A DNA stretch of 64,000 nt from contig SVEY01000018.1 in the NCBI GenBank assembly GCA_015057165.1, positions 1 to 64,000 on the forward strand, in the 5' to 3' direction. Below, one piece after another: positions 22,642 to 31,103 of this stretch (its first letter is position 1; every line of letters begins with the position of its first letter). A program made the translations under genes and the position numbers. Origin of the DNA: Lachnospiraceae bacterium (GTDB lineage Bacteria > Bacillota > Clostridia > Lachnospirales > Lachnospiraceae). Below the pieces are notes generated by a model. The model worked only from the letters and a program-made list of their open reading frames with translations. It was not told the DNA's origin and did not search any database.

Positions 22642-25305
22642 ATGATATTTGTAGGTGAAGATTATACAACAATTGTTCCTCGGTCGAAAACGGGAATAAG
22701 TCTTAATTCTCTTAATCAAATTAATGATTTGCAGACGAATCTGTGCAGAATGAGTAACGTCTATTGCTTTTCTGTAAAGAAAGACGTGGGAGTTTTTGCA
22801 TCCTATTTTGGCTCAGAAGAGGAAAAGAAGGAAATAGAAAAGCTTGTTAGTCTAAGTTTAATATATGATTTATGCGCAAGGTTTAGCGATCCTGTAATAG
22901 AAACTGTCATTCCATATGATTCCGATGAGGATTACATTAAACTTACAGGATTTGCAATATTTGGAAATGACAAATCCCTTGTTGGTGTACACGTATTAAT
23001 AGGTATTATTGATTCTAACGTCAATACTGAATATGATATACCTGAGTGCCTATCTAGAACAAACGAAAAAGATTATGATAAGACTGTTCTATTTGTAGAG
23101 CATATGATAAAACATTTCTTCCATGAGAAATTCTATGCTGCAGACCTGGAGGAAGATCTAAGTCATGTTGAAGCTATTGGAAGAAAGTTAGAGAAGCAAC
23201 TATCTAAGAATGAAGTTCTTACTAATGTTCTTAAGATGTTAGAATCAGATAATGATTTCGCCAAGATTTCTGAAGACGTGCTAAGAGAAACTAGCAATTA
23301 TCTTAATATAGATGATTGTATGCTTCTTCGACTTAATCCTGATGAAACTACAATTGATTGCATTGGTGAATGGTCAATTAATAAAGATATGGCTTTGGGC
23401 TCTGTTCTCTCACAGTTTAAAGTGAAGGATTTGCCTTTCTTTAACGGCAAATCTTATACTATTTCTTCAGATAGTCTTATGCCGGATGCTTTTTCTGATT
23501 TTTTTGAAAATGCTGGAATTAGTGCAGGTGTATTTCTGCCACTTGAGGCTAATGATAAGCCGGGGCTTTACATTGTATTTGTAAGCATAGGCAGTAGAAA
23601 ATGGACTGTGGAAGAACTTAGATTTCTTCAAGATGTTAAGAGAGTTTTACAGACGATTCTAATAAAAAGAATTACTAAGAATTCTCTGGCAAGCTCTTAT
23701 AACGCCCTTGAGGCAATTCTAGAAAATGCTGGCTGTGGTATATGTGTTGATGACATAAGCAGTGGCAAGAATCTATATCTTAACGATACATTTAAGAATT
23801 TGCTTGATGATGAAGAGGATATAGAGGATATCAATATTGTTATTTCTAAAGCAAGTGATGACATTAATAATATCCATAATTATTACGCTGCGAATAGTGA
23901 TAAATGGTTTGATATAACATTTGCAAAAACCCATTGGGTTGATGGAAGAGAAGTTAGACTTGCAACAGTATATGACGTTACTGAAGTTAAGAAATATCAG
24001 AAAGAGATAGAAAAACGAGCAAGTTCTGATTACTTAACTGGCCTATATAATAGAAAACAATGTGAAGACGATTTGCAGCAGGAGATTCGTAAGGCTAATG
24101 TGTCAAATTCTCTTGGTGCACTGCTTTATATGGATCTTGATGATTTTAAGAATATCAATGATGGGTTAGGCCATAGGGTTGGTGACAGGCTCTTAATTGA
24201 GGTTGCAAAGGCTCTTGATAATGTGACGGGTAAGAAGAATAGATGTTACAGAGTCGGCGGAGACGAATTTATTGTACTTGTATCCACAAGTGAATATCAT
24301 AGATTGGATGAAATATGCAATCATATTGTTGGTATTTTTTCAAGAAGTTGGAAAATATCTGATTCCGAATACTATTGCACAATGTCAATGGGATATGTAA
24401 CATTTCCAACTAATGGAAATGACGTTCAGTCCCTTATTCAACGAGCAGATATAGCATTAAGCTATGCTAAGCAGCGAGGAAAAAATAGAATTGAAGCATA
24501 CAACGAGGATGATACATATAATTCTGTAAAACGGCTTGATCTTGAGAAAGCATTAAGAGATGCAGTGGCAGATGATTGTAAAGAATTCGAAGTGTATTAT
24601 CAACCGGTTGTAAATATAGCTGGAAAAGATGCAGTTTGTTGTGGCGCAGAAGCTTTAGTAAGGTGGCAGTCTAAGGAATTTGGATTTATGAATCCAGGGG
24701 AATTTATTCCTCTTGCAGAGTATCTAGGGCTTATTGTTCCAATTGGAGAGCATGTATTAATTGAGGCTTGCAAGCGATGCAAATACTGGAATGATTTCGG
24801 CCACCCTGATTATAAGGTAAATGTTAATCTCTCAGTTGTACAGCTTATGCAGAAGGATATAGTAGATACTGTTGAAAATGCTTTAAATGTATCTGGGATT
24901 AATCCATCTAACTTAACGCTTGAAGTAACAGAGGGACTTGCAATTAATGATATGAATGCTATGAAGTCTATTCTTGGTGGAATCAAGGAGCTGGGAGTTC
25001 GTGTTGCACTAGATGATTTTGGTACTGGCTATTCATCTCTTAACCATATTAAGTCAATGCCTCTTGATGTAATTAAGATTGATAGATGCTTTGTTAATGG
25101 TGTGGGAGCAGATGCTTTCTCTAATGCATTTGTTCAGACAGTATCAAAGCTTGCCGATGCAATTGATGTTAATGTATGCGTAGAGGGCGTAGAAGAAGAG
25201 AGTCAGAAGGACGCACTTGATGATATGAATGTGCAAATGATTCAGGGATTCTTGTACGATAGACCATTACCACAAGAAGATTTTGAGAGGAAATATCTTA
25301 TATGA
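22642..25305 (+). CDS. Dual GGDEF-EAL c-di-GMP enzyme with GAF sensor
   Basis: 887 aa, soluble. The N-terminal 190 residues are uncharacterised. A GAF-like domain follows at about 200-335 (LLRLNPDETTIDCIGEWSIN), then a PAS-like segment at about 350-450 (LEAILENAGCGICVDDISSG). The GGDEF domain (about 455-620) has DYLTGLYNRKQ and the intact RVGGDEF near residue 540. The EAL domain (about 640-885) has EALVRW near 670, LDDFGTGYSS and CVEGVEEE, so phosphodiesterase residues look complete. No clear RxxD inhibitory site precedes GGDEF. It should make and/or degrade c-di-GMP in response to a GAF ligand. A DUF6472 gene overlaps its stop (ATGA). Confidence 0.93.
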   Translation: MIFVGEDYTTIVPRSKTGISLNSLNQINDLQTNLCRMSNVYCFSVKKDVGVFASYFGSEEEKKEIEKLVSLSLIYDLCARFSDPVIETVIPYDSDEDYIKLTGFAIFGNDKSLVGVHVLIGIIDSNVNTEYDIPECLSRTNEKDYDKTVLFVEHMIKHFFHEKFYAADLEEDLSHVEAIGRKLEKQLSKNEVLTNVLKMLESDNDFAKISEDVLRETSNYLNIDDCMLLRLNPDETTIDCIGEWSINKDMALGSVLSQFKVKDLPFFNGKSYTISSDSLMPDAFSDFFENAGISAGVFLPLEANDKPGLYIVFVSIGSRKWTVEELRFLQDVKRVLQTILIKRITKNSLASSYNALEAILENAGCGICVDDISSGKNLYLNDTFKNLLDDEEDIEDINIVISKASDDINNIHNYYAANSDKWFDITFAKTHWVDGREVRLATVYDVTEVKKYQKEIEKRASSDYLTGLYNRKQCEDDLQQEIRKANVSNSLGALLYMDLDDFKNINDGLGHRVGDRLLIEVAKALDNVTGKKNRCYRVGGDEFIVLVSTSEYHRLDEICNHIVGIFSRSWKISDSEYYCTMSMGYVTFPTNGNDVQSLIQRADIALSYAKQRGKNRIEAYNEDDTYNSVKRLDLEKALRDAVADDCKEFEVYYQPVVNIAGKDAVCCGAEALVRWQSKEFGFMNPGEFIPLAEYLGLIVPIGEHVLIEACKRCKYWNDFGHPDYKVNVNLSVVQLMQKDIVDTVENALNVSGINPSNLTLEVTEGLAINDMNAMKSILGGIKELGVRVALDDFGTGYSSLNHIKSMPLDVIKIDRCFVNGVGADAFSNAFVQTVSKLADAIDVNVCVEGVEEESQKDALDDMNVQMIQGFLYDRPLPQEDFERKYLI

Positions 25306-25481
25306 GTCCACATAATTGTGAAGAATGTAATAATTTCGTATACGATGATGAAGATGAATGTTACGTATGCGAAATGGATTTAGATGAAGATGATATGGTC
25401 AAATTCCTTACAGGTAATTATCCTGATTGCCCATACTATCAATCAAATAATGAATATGAGGTGGTAAAACACCAGATGTAA
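25302..25481 (+). CDS. DUF6472-family small cysteine-rich protein
   Basis: 59 aa. Starts at an ATG that overlaps the previous stop (ATGA), so it is translationally coupled to the GGDEF-EAL gene. Two Cys pairs (NCEECNN and YVCEM) and a final PDCPYYQSNNEY match the small DUF6472 proteins of Lachnospiraceae as I recall them. The middle is very acidic (DLDEDDMVKFLTG). It probably binds zinc; function unknown. Confidence 0.8.
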   Translation: MSPHNCEECNNFVYDDEDECYVCEMDLDEDDMVKFLTGNYPDCPYYQSNNEYEVVKHQM

Positions 25482-25574
25482 TATAAGTAATAAGGAGGGA
25501 CCCGCTTGCGGGAGGATGCCTTATTACACGACGACGTTTTGCGAAGCAAAATGTTGGAATTAAAGGAGGGGCCT

Positions 25575-27065
25575 ATGTTACAAGAAAGTATTAAGAAATT
25601 AGTTCAGTATGGAATCGATACTGGACTTACACCAGAATGTGAAAGGATATATACAACTAATCTCCTGCTAGATGTATTTAATGAAGACACATATACTGAT
25701 TCTGAAGTTGATGTATCTAATATTGTTTTAGAGGACGTTTTATCGGATTTACTAGATGAAGCTGTCAAGAGAGATTTGATAGAGGATAGTATTGGATATA
25801 GGGATTTATTTGATACAAAACTTATGAATTGCCTAATGCCAAGACCGGCACAGGTTCAGGAAAAGTTTAGTGAAGAATATAAGAAATCTCCAGAAGATGC
25901 AACAAATTATTTCTTCAAATTAAGCCAGGACAGTGACTATATTCGAAGATATAGAATTGTTAAGGATAAGAAATGGACTGTAGATACAAAGTATGGAACT
26001 CTTGATATAACAATTAATCTCTCTAAACCAGAGAAGGATCCTAAGGCAATTGCAGCAGCTAAGAATGCAACAGATGTTAAGTATCCTAAGTGTCTTCTTT
26101 GTGTAGAAAATGAAGGATATGCAGGAAGATTAGATCATCCTGCAAGAGAGAATCACAGAATCATTCCAATTACAATAAATGATAGTGCATGGGGATTTCA
26201 GTATTCACCATATGTATACTATAACGAGCATTGTATAGTATTTAATGGTGAGCATACACCTATGAAGATTGAGAAGAATACATTTATTAAGCTTTTTGAC
26301 TTTGTAAAGCTATTCCCTCATTATTTCTTGGGCTCAAATGCTGATTTGCCTATAGTAGGTGGTTCTATTCTAAGTCATGATCATTTCCAGGGTGGACATT
26401 ATACATTTGCCATGGAGAGAGCAGAAGTGATTAAGAATTTCACTATTAAAGGATATGAAGATGTTACAGCAGGTATTGTTAAATGGCCTCTTTCTGTAAT
26501 TCGTCTTCAATGTAAAGATGAGAAGAGAATTATTGAACTTGCTGATCACATTCTTAAAACGTGGAGAGGTTATACTGACGAGGAAGCGTATATTTTCGCT
26601 GAGACAGATGGTGAGCCTCATAATACAATTACTCCAATTGCAAGAAAAAGAGGAGAGCTATTCGAGATGGACTTAGCTCTTCGTAATAATATTACTACGA
26701 AAGAATGTCCTATGGGTCTGTATCATCCTCATGATAAACTACATCATATTAAGAAGGAGAATATAGGACTTATTGAAGTTATGGGTCTTGCTGTACTTCC
26801 TTCAAGATTAAAAGATGAGATGGAAGAGCTCGCTGATTATATTATAAATGGCAAAGATATTAGAAAAAACGAGACTCTTTCAAAACATGCTGATTGGGTA
26901 GATGAATTCTTGCCAAATTATTCTGATGTGAATAGTGATAATATTAATGATATAATAGAGAAAGAAGTAGGAAAAGTATTCTGTCAGGTGCTTGAAGATG
27001 CAGGAGTATATAAATGCGATGAAGAAGGTCTTAAAGCATTTGAGAGATTCGTTAATACTTTGTAA
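25575..27065 (+). CDS. galT: UDP-glucose--hexose-1-phosphate uridylyltransferase (class II GalT)
   Basis: 496 aa, the length of Firmicutes class II GalT. Start set at ATG 25575 with AAAGGAGGGG just upstream; a TTG at 25506 would add unrelated residues. Motifs include CLLCVENEGYAGRLDHPARE (zinc/nucleotide loop) and SHDHFQGGHYTFAM, with the class II histidine site. It transfers UMP from UDP-glucose to galactose 1-phosphate in the Leloir pathway. galK and galE are not in the window; a GH36 alpha-galactosidase 4 kb downstream could supply galactose. Two small palindromes (CCCGCTTGCGGG at 25501 and TTTTGCGAAGCAAAA) lie in its leader and may affect mRNA stability. Confidence 0.95.
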   Translation: MLQESIKKLVQYGIDTGLTPECERIYTTNLLLDVFNEDTYTDSEVDVSNIVLEDVLSDLLDEAVKRDLIEDSIGYRDLFDTKLMNCLMPRPAQVQEKFSEEYKKSPEDATNYFFKLSQDSDYIRRYRIVKDKKWTVDTKYGTLDITINLSKPEKDPKAIAAAKNATDVKYPKCLLCVENEGYAGRLDHPARENHRIIPITINDSAWGFQYSPYVYYNEHCIVFNGEHTPMKIEKNTFIKLFDFVKLFPHYFLGSNADLPIVGGSILSHDHFQGGHYTFAMERAEVIKNFTIKGYEDVTAGIVKWPLSVIRLQCKDEKRIIELADHILKTWRGYTDEEAYIFAETDGEPHNTITPIARKRGELFEMDLALRNNITTKECPMGLYHPHDKLHHIKKENIGLIEVMGLAVLPSRLKDEMEELADYIINGKDIRKNETLSKHADWVDEFLPNYSDVNSDNINDIIEKEVGKVFCQVLEDAGVYKCDEEGLKAFERFVNTL

Positions 27066-27089
27066 AATATGTTATAAAAGGGATGTCAT

Positions 27090-27530
27090 ATGGATGAGAA
27101 TTATAGACAACTATCGAAATTGCTTGATAAAAAGCCAATAATATGTGAGAAGTGTTCTGGATACTATGAATATAATGGTGCTGGAGAGTACGTATGCAAG
27201 CAATGCGGTAATATAGCATACGATGATTATGGAAAAGTTAGAAAATTCATAGAAGAAAATGGCCCTGCGCCATATCATGTAGTAAAAGAGGCTACTGGTG
27301 TTAGTGGTAAACTGGTGCGTGAGTATTTAGATGCTCCTAATACTGAGAAGCGTTTTAATATGAATTGTAAGAAGTGCGGATGCAAAATAGCTGTAGGAAC
27401 CTTATGCTCTTCTTGTGCAGCCGCTGAGAATGCTACTGCTCCTAAGGAGGCATTCGAACCTAAGCAGAGTCCTAAGCCACCAAAAAATAATAAGGGTGGA
27501 GTTCACTTTGTGGTTGATCGAAAAAGATAG
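27090..27530 (+). CDS. Zinc-ribbon protein with helical and basic tail
   Basis: 146 aa. An N-terminal zinc ribbon (CEKCSGYYEYNG, then YVCKQCGN, about residues 19-41) is followed by a winged-helix-like region (GPAPYHVVKEATGVSGKLVR). A second four-cysteine cluster (NCKKCGCKIAVGTLCSSC) comes next, and a Pro/Lys-rich tail. The ribbon-HTH-ribbon arrangement resembles YvyF-type flagellar-operon proteins and other small Clostridial nucleic-acid binders, but I cannot name it. It follows galT by 24 bases and is ended by a strong two-way terminator. Confidence 0.75.
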   Translation: MDENYRQLSKLLDKKPIICEKCSGYYEYNGAGEYVCKQCGNIAYDDYGKVRKFIEENGPAPYHVVKEATGVSGKLVREYLDAPNTEKRFNMNCKKCGCKIAVGTLCSSCAAAENATAPKEAFEPKQSPKPPKNNKGGVHFVVDRKR

Positions 27531-27563
27531 AAATTGTTCAGATATTAATACAATTTAAAAACG

Positions 27564-27627
27564 CAAAAAAATAAGACTTTATGTAATCTCCCCCAATTAA
27601 GGGGGATTCATAAGGTCTTATTTTTTA
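27564..27627. terminator. Bidirectional terminator
   Basis: A long near-perfect hairpin (AAAAAATAAGAC and TTTATG arms with AATC-CCCC at the tip, mirrored by GGGG-GATT, CATAAG, GTCTTATTTTTT) has A-run on the left and T-run on the right. It serves the zinc-ribbon gene on plus and the 42-aa gene on minus. Confidence 0.9.
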
Positions 27628-27753
27628 TAGATTACCTAATGCATATTTGATTAATGATACAGGATTCTTTCCTTCCTTAATCATCTTGTTAGAATACTTA
27701 TCATAATCTGCTACTAGTAATCCGAATGAATCTTGAAATGATAAATCTGCCAT
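27625..27753 (-). CDS. 42-aa small protein of unknown function
   Basis: An ATG at 27753 lies seven bases after AAAAGGAGGA and opens a 42-codon frame beginning MADLSFQDSFGLLVADYDKY and ending IKYALGNL. It has no signal peptide or membrane segment; it is amphipathic with a Lys-rich middle. The strong ribosome site and the shared terminator at its 3' end argue for a real gene. Transcribed divergently from the DUF5692 gene. No family recognised. Confidence 0.65.
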   Translation of the reverse strand: MADLSFQDSFGLLVADYDKYSNKMIKEGKNPVSLIKYALGNL

Positions 27754-28185
27754 TTTTTTGTCCTCCTTTTTCTTTGTTACGCTGTAAGCTTACCACCGAC
27801 ATTGTATAATGTCAACAAAAACTTTGTGTATAATTTGTGAAAAACGCACTAAAAAGTGGCATTTTGACTATTAGCCCAAGTAAGCAGTTGTCAAACATGC
27901 ACAAAAACAAACTGGAAATTATGTAAAAACATAACAAAAGAGCATGATGATTGGACAATATGCAATAATTGTTGCTTGCAGATTTGTGCATGATTAACAA
28001 AATACAGTGGTTATTTTGGGGCAAAAAAGTAACATGCGTGTATTAATGTGTTAATTATTTAACGGGCTGTGAACAAATTGTGTCCTAATTATAAATAAAT
28101 TATTAATTTTTGTATTGAATAATTATCAACGCGAGAGTATAATCAATACATGAAGAACATATTATCATAAGGAGGAAATCAGAAA
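27754..28185. promoter_or_regulatory. AT-rich intergenic region with strong promoter for the DUF5692 gene
   Basis: The right end holds TTGAAT (28115-28120), a 17-base spacer and TATAAT (28138-28143), then AAGGAGG before the start codon. The rest (27780-28100) has no open frame longer than shadows and no convincing hairpin. It may carry regulator sites for the divergent 42-aa gene, but none was recognised. Confidence 0.65.
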
Positions 28186-29325
28186 ATGGGTATGTTATTT
28201 CAAATCTATGGCGATACCTCATTAACTCAAATTCTTGGTTGGTGTATGGTATTTGTCGGATTAATTCTACTTAACGAGCTTGGTCGTAGAACTAAGTGGG
28301 GTGGAATTTTATTATTTGTAATTGTTCCAATTATTTTAACAATTTACTTTATTCTTATCCATGTTGGTCTATTTGGTGGAGCAAAAAACCAAGAGGCTAT
28401 GTACATGGACGGATGGTTCCATTACTTTAAGCTATACGCAGCTGACATCGGATGTGTCGGTTTCATGATGATTAAGTATGGCTGGGGTATTGGTAAGAAG
28501 CATTGGTTCAAAGCTTGGCCATTCTTCATCGTTGCAGCTAACATCTTAATCGCAGTTGTATCTGATCTTGAGTCATTCATCAAAGGTACAATGGCAGGTG
28601 GCTTCAATGGTGGTTGGTGGGCTTCCAACGAAGGCGTATTCCTATACGGTGGATGGTGGAACCTATTAAATGCACTTGCTGGTATTGTAAATATTCTTTG
28701 TATGACAGGATGGTGGGGAATTTACTCATCAAAGGGTCAAAAAGATATGTTATGGCCAGATATGACATTTGCATTTATCCTTGCATATGATGTATGGAAC
28801 TTCGAATATACATATTTGAATCTTCCTACACACTCATGGTACTGTGGTGTTGCACTTCTTCTTGCTCCTACATTTGCAGCTGCATTCTGGAACAAGGGTG
28901 GTTGGATCCAAAACCGTGCTAACACACTTGCAATCTGGTGTATGTTCGCACAAGTTGTGCCTCTATTCCAGTTAAGCAAGACATTCTCAGTAATGCCAAC
29001 AGTTTACGGTAGAGCTTCAGAGGCTGGTTACTCAGCACTTGATCTTTATGCTTCAAAGGCTGGTTACTCAGCACTTGATCTTTATGATTCAGCTATTAGT
29101 GTATACAACAATGGTGGAGACGCTGCTAAGGCAGTTTCTGGTCTTGGTATCACAGCTAATCCAACAGCACAAGGTGTTATTGCAATGGCTTCTATCGTTA
29201 TTAACGTTGTTGTATTTACAGCTATCATTAAGAGAGCTATTGAGCAACACAAGAATCCATATACAAACGAGATTTGGACTGGTACAAAAGATTTCGAACT
29301 TGCTATGGCAAGAAAAGAAGATTAA
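28186..29325 (+). CDS. DUF5692-family polytopic membrane protein
   Basis: 379 aa with about nine or ten membrane helices and very many Trp and Gly residues (GGWWASNEGVFLYGGWWNLL; WPDMTFAFILAYDVWNFEYT). The overall pattern matches DUF5692 membrane proteins of Clostridia. A 36-base tandem duplication near codons 282-305 repeats GYSALDLY in a loop. Codon use is biased (many GGT, CCA, AAG) and the promoter is near consensus, hinting at high expression. AAGGAGG lies 9 bases upstream and a strong terminator follows. Function unknown; a transporter or channel is possible. Confidence 0.85.
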   Translation: MGMLFQIYGDTSLTQILGWCMVFVGLILLNELGRRTKWGGILLFVIVPIILTIYFILIHVGLFGGAKNQEAMYMDGWFHYFKLYAADIGCVGFMMIKYGWGIGKKHWFKAWPFFIVAANILIAVVSDLESFIKGTMAGGFNGGWWASNEGVFLYGGWWNLLNALAGIVNILCMTGWWGIYSSKGQKDMLWPDMTFAFILAYDVWNFEYTYLNLPTHSWYCGVALLLAPTFAAAFWNKGGWIQNRANTLAIWCMFAQVVPLFQLSKTFSVMPTVYGRASEAGYSALDLYASKAGYSALDLYDSAISVYNNGGDAAKAVSGLGITANPTAQGVIAMASIVINVVVFTAIIKRAIEQHKNPYTNEIWTGTKDFELAMARKED

Positions 29326-29361
29326 TTACAGTTTAGGTTATTTGAATATGTTCTTTAGAAG

Positions 29362-29393
29362 AAAGGCAGATGCTTTATGCATCTGCCTTTTAC
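29362..29393 (+). terminator. Rho-independent terminator
   Basis: AAAGGCAGATGC / GCATCTGCCTTT perfect 12-bp stem followed by TTTTA. A second hairpin (GGAGTTGGA at 29427 with TCCAACTCC at 29462) follows and could be part of the leader of the next gene. Confidence 0.85.
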
Positions 29394-29506
29394 ATTGCAA
29401 TTCCTACAACGTGAATATAATTAGGTGGAGTTGGAGCCCGTATAGGAACATCTATGTGGGATCCAACTCCTTCATAATATATTAAGAAATCATAATCTGA
29501 AATAGA

Positions 29507-29534
29507 TTGACAGTAGATTTCAATGTGGGATAAT
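29507..29534 (+). promoter_or_regulatory. Promoter of the surface-protein gene
   Basis: TTGACA - 16 bases - GATAAT. The spacer ends GTGG and the context TGGGATAATAT is shared with the promoter at 31004, so the two genes may be read by the same holoenzyme at similar strength. Confidence 0.7.
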
Positions 29535-29569
29535 ATCAATAAAGGAAAAGAAAAGGAGGGGTTAATAAT

Positions 29570-30991
29570 ATGATGGGGAAAACAAAGAAAATAGTAGGAA
29601 TCTTTCTTAGCCTTGTGCTTGTTCTAGGGATGGTTCCGTTGTTTGGCTTTACTTCAAAAGCTGATGATAATTATGTCATTAGAATTGGGGATAATGAAGG
29701 TGTAAAGGATATATACGGTGAAGCATATGGGTCTGGCTGGCTCTACACGCCGGGAGATACAAATGTTAAACCGACATTAACACTTACGAATGCAAATATA
29801 TCAGGTGAATATGGAATTTTTTCTGATGGTATAGGGTCAATAAATATTGTATTAGTAGGTAATAATACAATAACATCAACGACAAATGAAGGAATCAATA
29901 TTGATGATGACGATGGCTTCCTTACTATATCTGGAGAAGGAACCCTTACTGTTAATGGAAGTACCAATGGCATTAAGGCAAATAATGTGACACTTGATTC
30001 TGGCGCTGTGACTGTTAACGCCAATGCGAACGAAGGAATATACGCATATGGTCCTGTGGTAGTTAATGGTGGTTCGCTTAATGTTACTAGTGTTTCTTCG
30101 GGATATACAGCAATAGGAGTAAAAGCAATAGGAGGTCTGAAAATTAATGACGGTAACTTTAATGCCAAGGGAAATTCTAGCGGAGTAGATGTTGGTAGTA
30201 ATTCTGTTACAATAAATGGCGGAACAGTTGTGGCTGGATCTTCTGAATGTAAAAGTGGTATAACGTCAGAGAATTTATATGTTAACTCAGGAACTAAGAG
30301 CTTTGTTGCAGTTGGAAAAGAAAAGGCTTTGGATTGTAATTACATAATGAACGAAATCCCTGGTGTAGGTTGGACAAATACAGAAGGCACTGAAGGTGAG
30401 GCGTATATTGCCATTAATAAAGATCCGGGATATAGCGAGACAGATTTAGAATCATATAAGAAGGTTCAGTTTCCTCAACAACCAGAAGTAATTGATGGAG
30501 CTAATCAGACAGTATCTGCAGGTTCTTCTGCGACATTTAGAATCAATAAAGATTTTGGCTTGTTCCAGAATGGCGGTTCTGTAAAAGTTGATGGTAAAGA
30601 AATCGAAAAAAAGTACTATGAAGCAAAAAGCGGAAGTACAATTATTACACTTAATGGAGAATTTACAAAGAATTTATCTGAAGGGGAACATGTATTGGCA
30701 GTAAAGTTTGGCGATAATACAGAAGCTAATACAACATTTACTATTACAAAAGAAGCCCAAGGTAGTGAACCAAGCGCAGATAGTGGCGAAGCCACATCAC
30801 CAACTAACACAGATAACTCTTCGGCAAATAACACTACAGCAAATGACACTACAGCAAATAATTCCTCAACATCTGATGCAAAAGGTAAAGCACCAAAGAC
30901 AAGTGATACTCTACCTATTGGTGCAGTTGCATTAATAATTATAGGAATAGGCACTATTGGAGTGGTAGTTTATAGAAGACGAAGATTATAA
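29570..30991 (+). CDS. Sortase-anchored surface protein with beta-solenoid domain
   Basis: 473 aa. Signal peptide at about 1-30 (KIVGIFLSLVLVLGMVPLFG, cleavage near SKA). Residues 35-230 form a beta-helix-like repeat rich in Asn/Gly/Thr (GEGTLTVNGSTNGIKANNVT; VNGGSLNVTSVSSG), like carbohydrate-binding-domain proteins of gut Firmicutes. An Ig-like region follows (about 300-390), then a Thr/Asn/Ser-rich wall linker and a C-terminal sorting signal: APKTSD motif, hydrophobic helix (PIGAVALIIIGIGTIGVVVY) and RRRRL. The sorting motif is a PKTS variant of LPxTG. AAGGAGGGG lies upstream. Likely displayed on the cell wall; the ligand is unknown. Confidence 0.85.
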   Translation: MMGKTKKIVGIFLSLVLVLGMVPLFGFTSKADDNYVIRIGDNEGVKDIYGEAYGSGWLYTPGDTNVKPTLTLTNANISGEYGIFSDGIGSINIVLVGNNTITSTTNEGINIDDDDGFLTISGEGTLTVNGSTNGIKANNVTLDSGAVTVNANANEGIYAYGPVVVNGGSLNVTSVSSGYTAIGVKAIGGLKINDGNFNAKGNSSGVDVGSNSVTINGGTVVAGSSECKSGITSENLYVNSGTKSFVAVGKEKALDCNYIMNEIPGVGWTNTEGTEGEAYIAINKDPGYSETDLESYKKVQFPQQPEVIDGANQTVSAGSSATFRINKDFGLFQNGGSVKVDGKEIEKKYYEAKSGSTIITLNGEFTKNLSEGEHVLAVKFGDNTEANTTFTITKEAQGSEPSADSGEATSPTNTDNSSANNTTANDTTANNSSTSDAKGKAPKTSDTLPIGAVALIIIGIGTIGVVVYRRRRL

Positions 30992-31003
30992 TCACTATAT
31001 AGA

Positions 31004-31031
31004 TTGACACCATTTTTTAATATGGGATAAT
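31004..31031 (+). promoter_or_regulatory. Promoter of the alpha-galactosidase gene
   Basis: TTGACA - 16 bases - GATAAT, the same arrangement and flank (GGGATAATATA) as at 29507. A catabolite-repression (cre-like) site was not identified. Confidence 0.7.
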
Positions 31032-31103
31032 ATAAAGTATATGAGTGCGCTTTTTGCTTAGGAAATAGCATTATACGCAGAATTGTATAAGGGGGATTAA
31101 TCA

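Noticed and set aside
25506-25574. N-terminal extension of GalT from TTG 25506
   Set aside because: It would cross two small palindromes and a strong AAAGGAGGGG site that serves ATG 25575; class II GalT starts there.
29039-29485. 148-codon plus-strand frame overlapping the DUF5692 gene
   Set aside because: It is an out-of-frame shadow (Leu/Gln-rich) of the real gene and then crosses its terminator.
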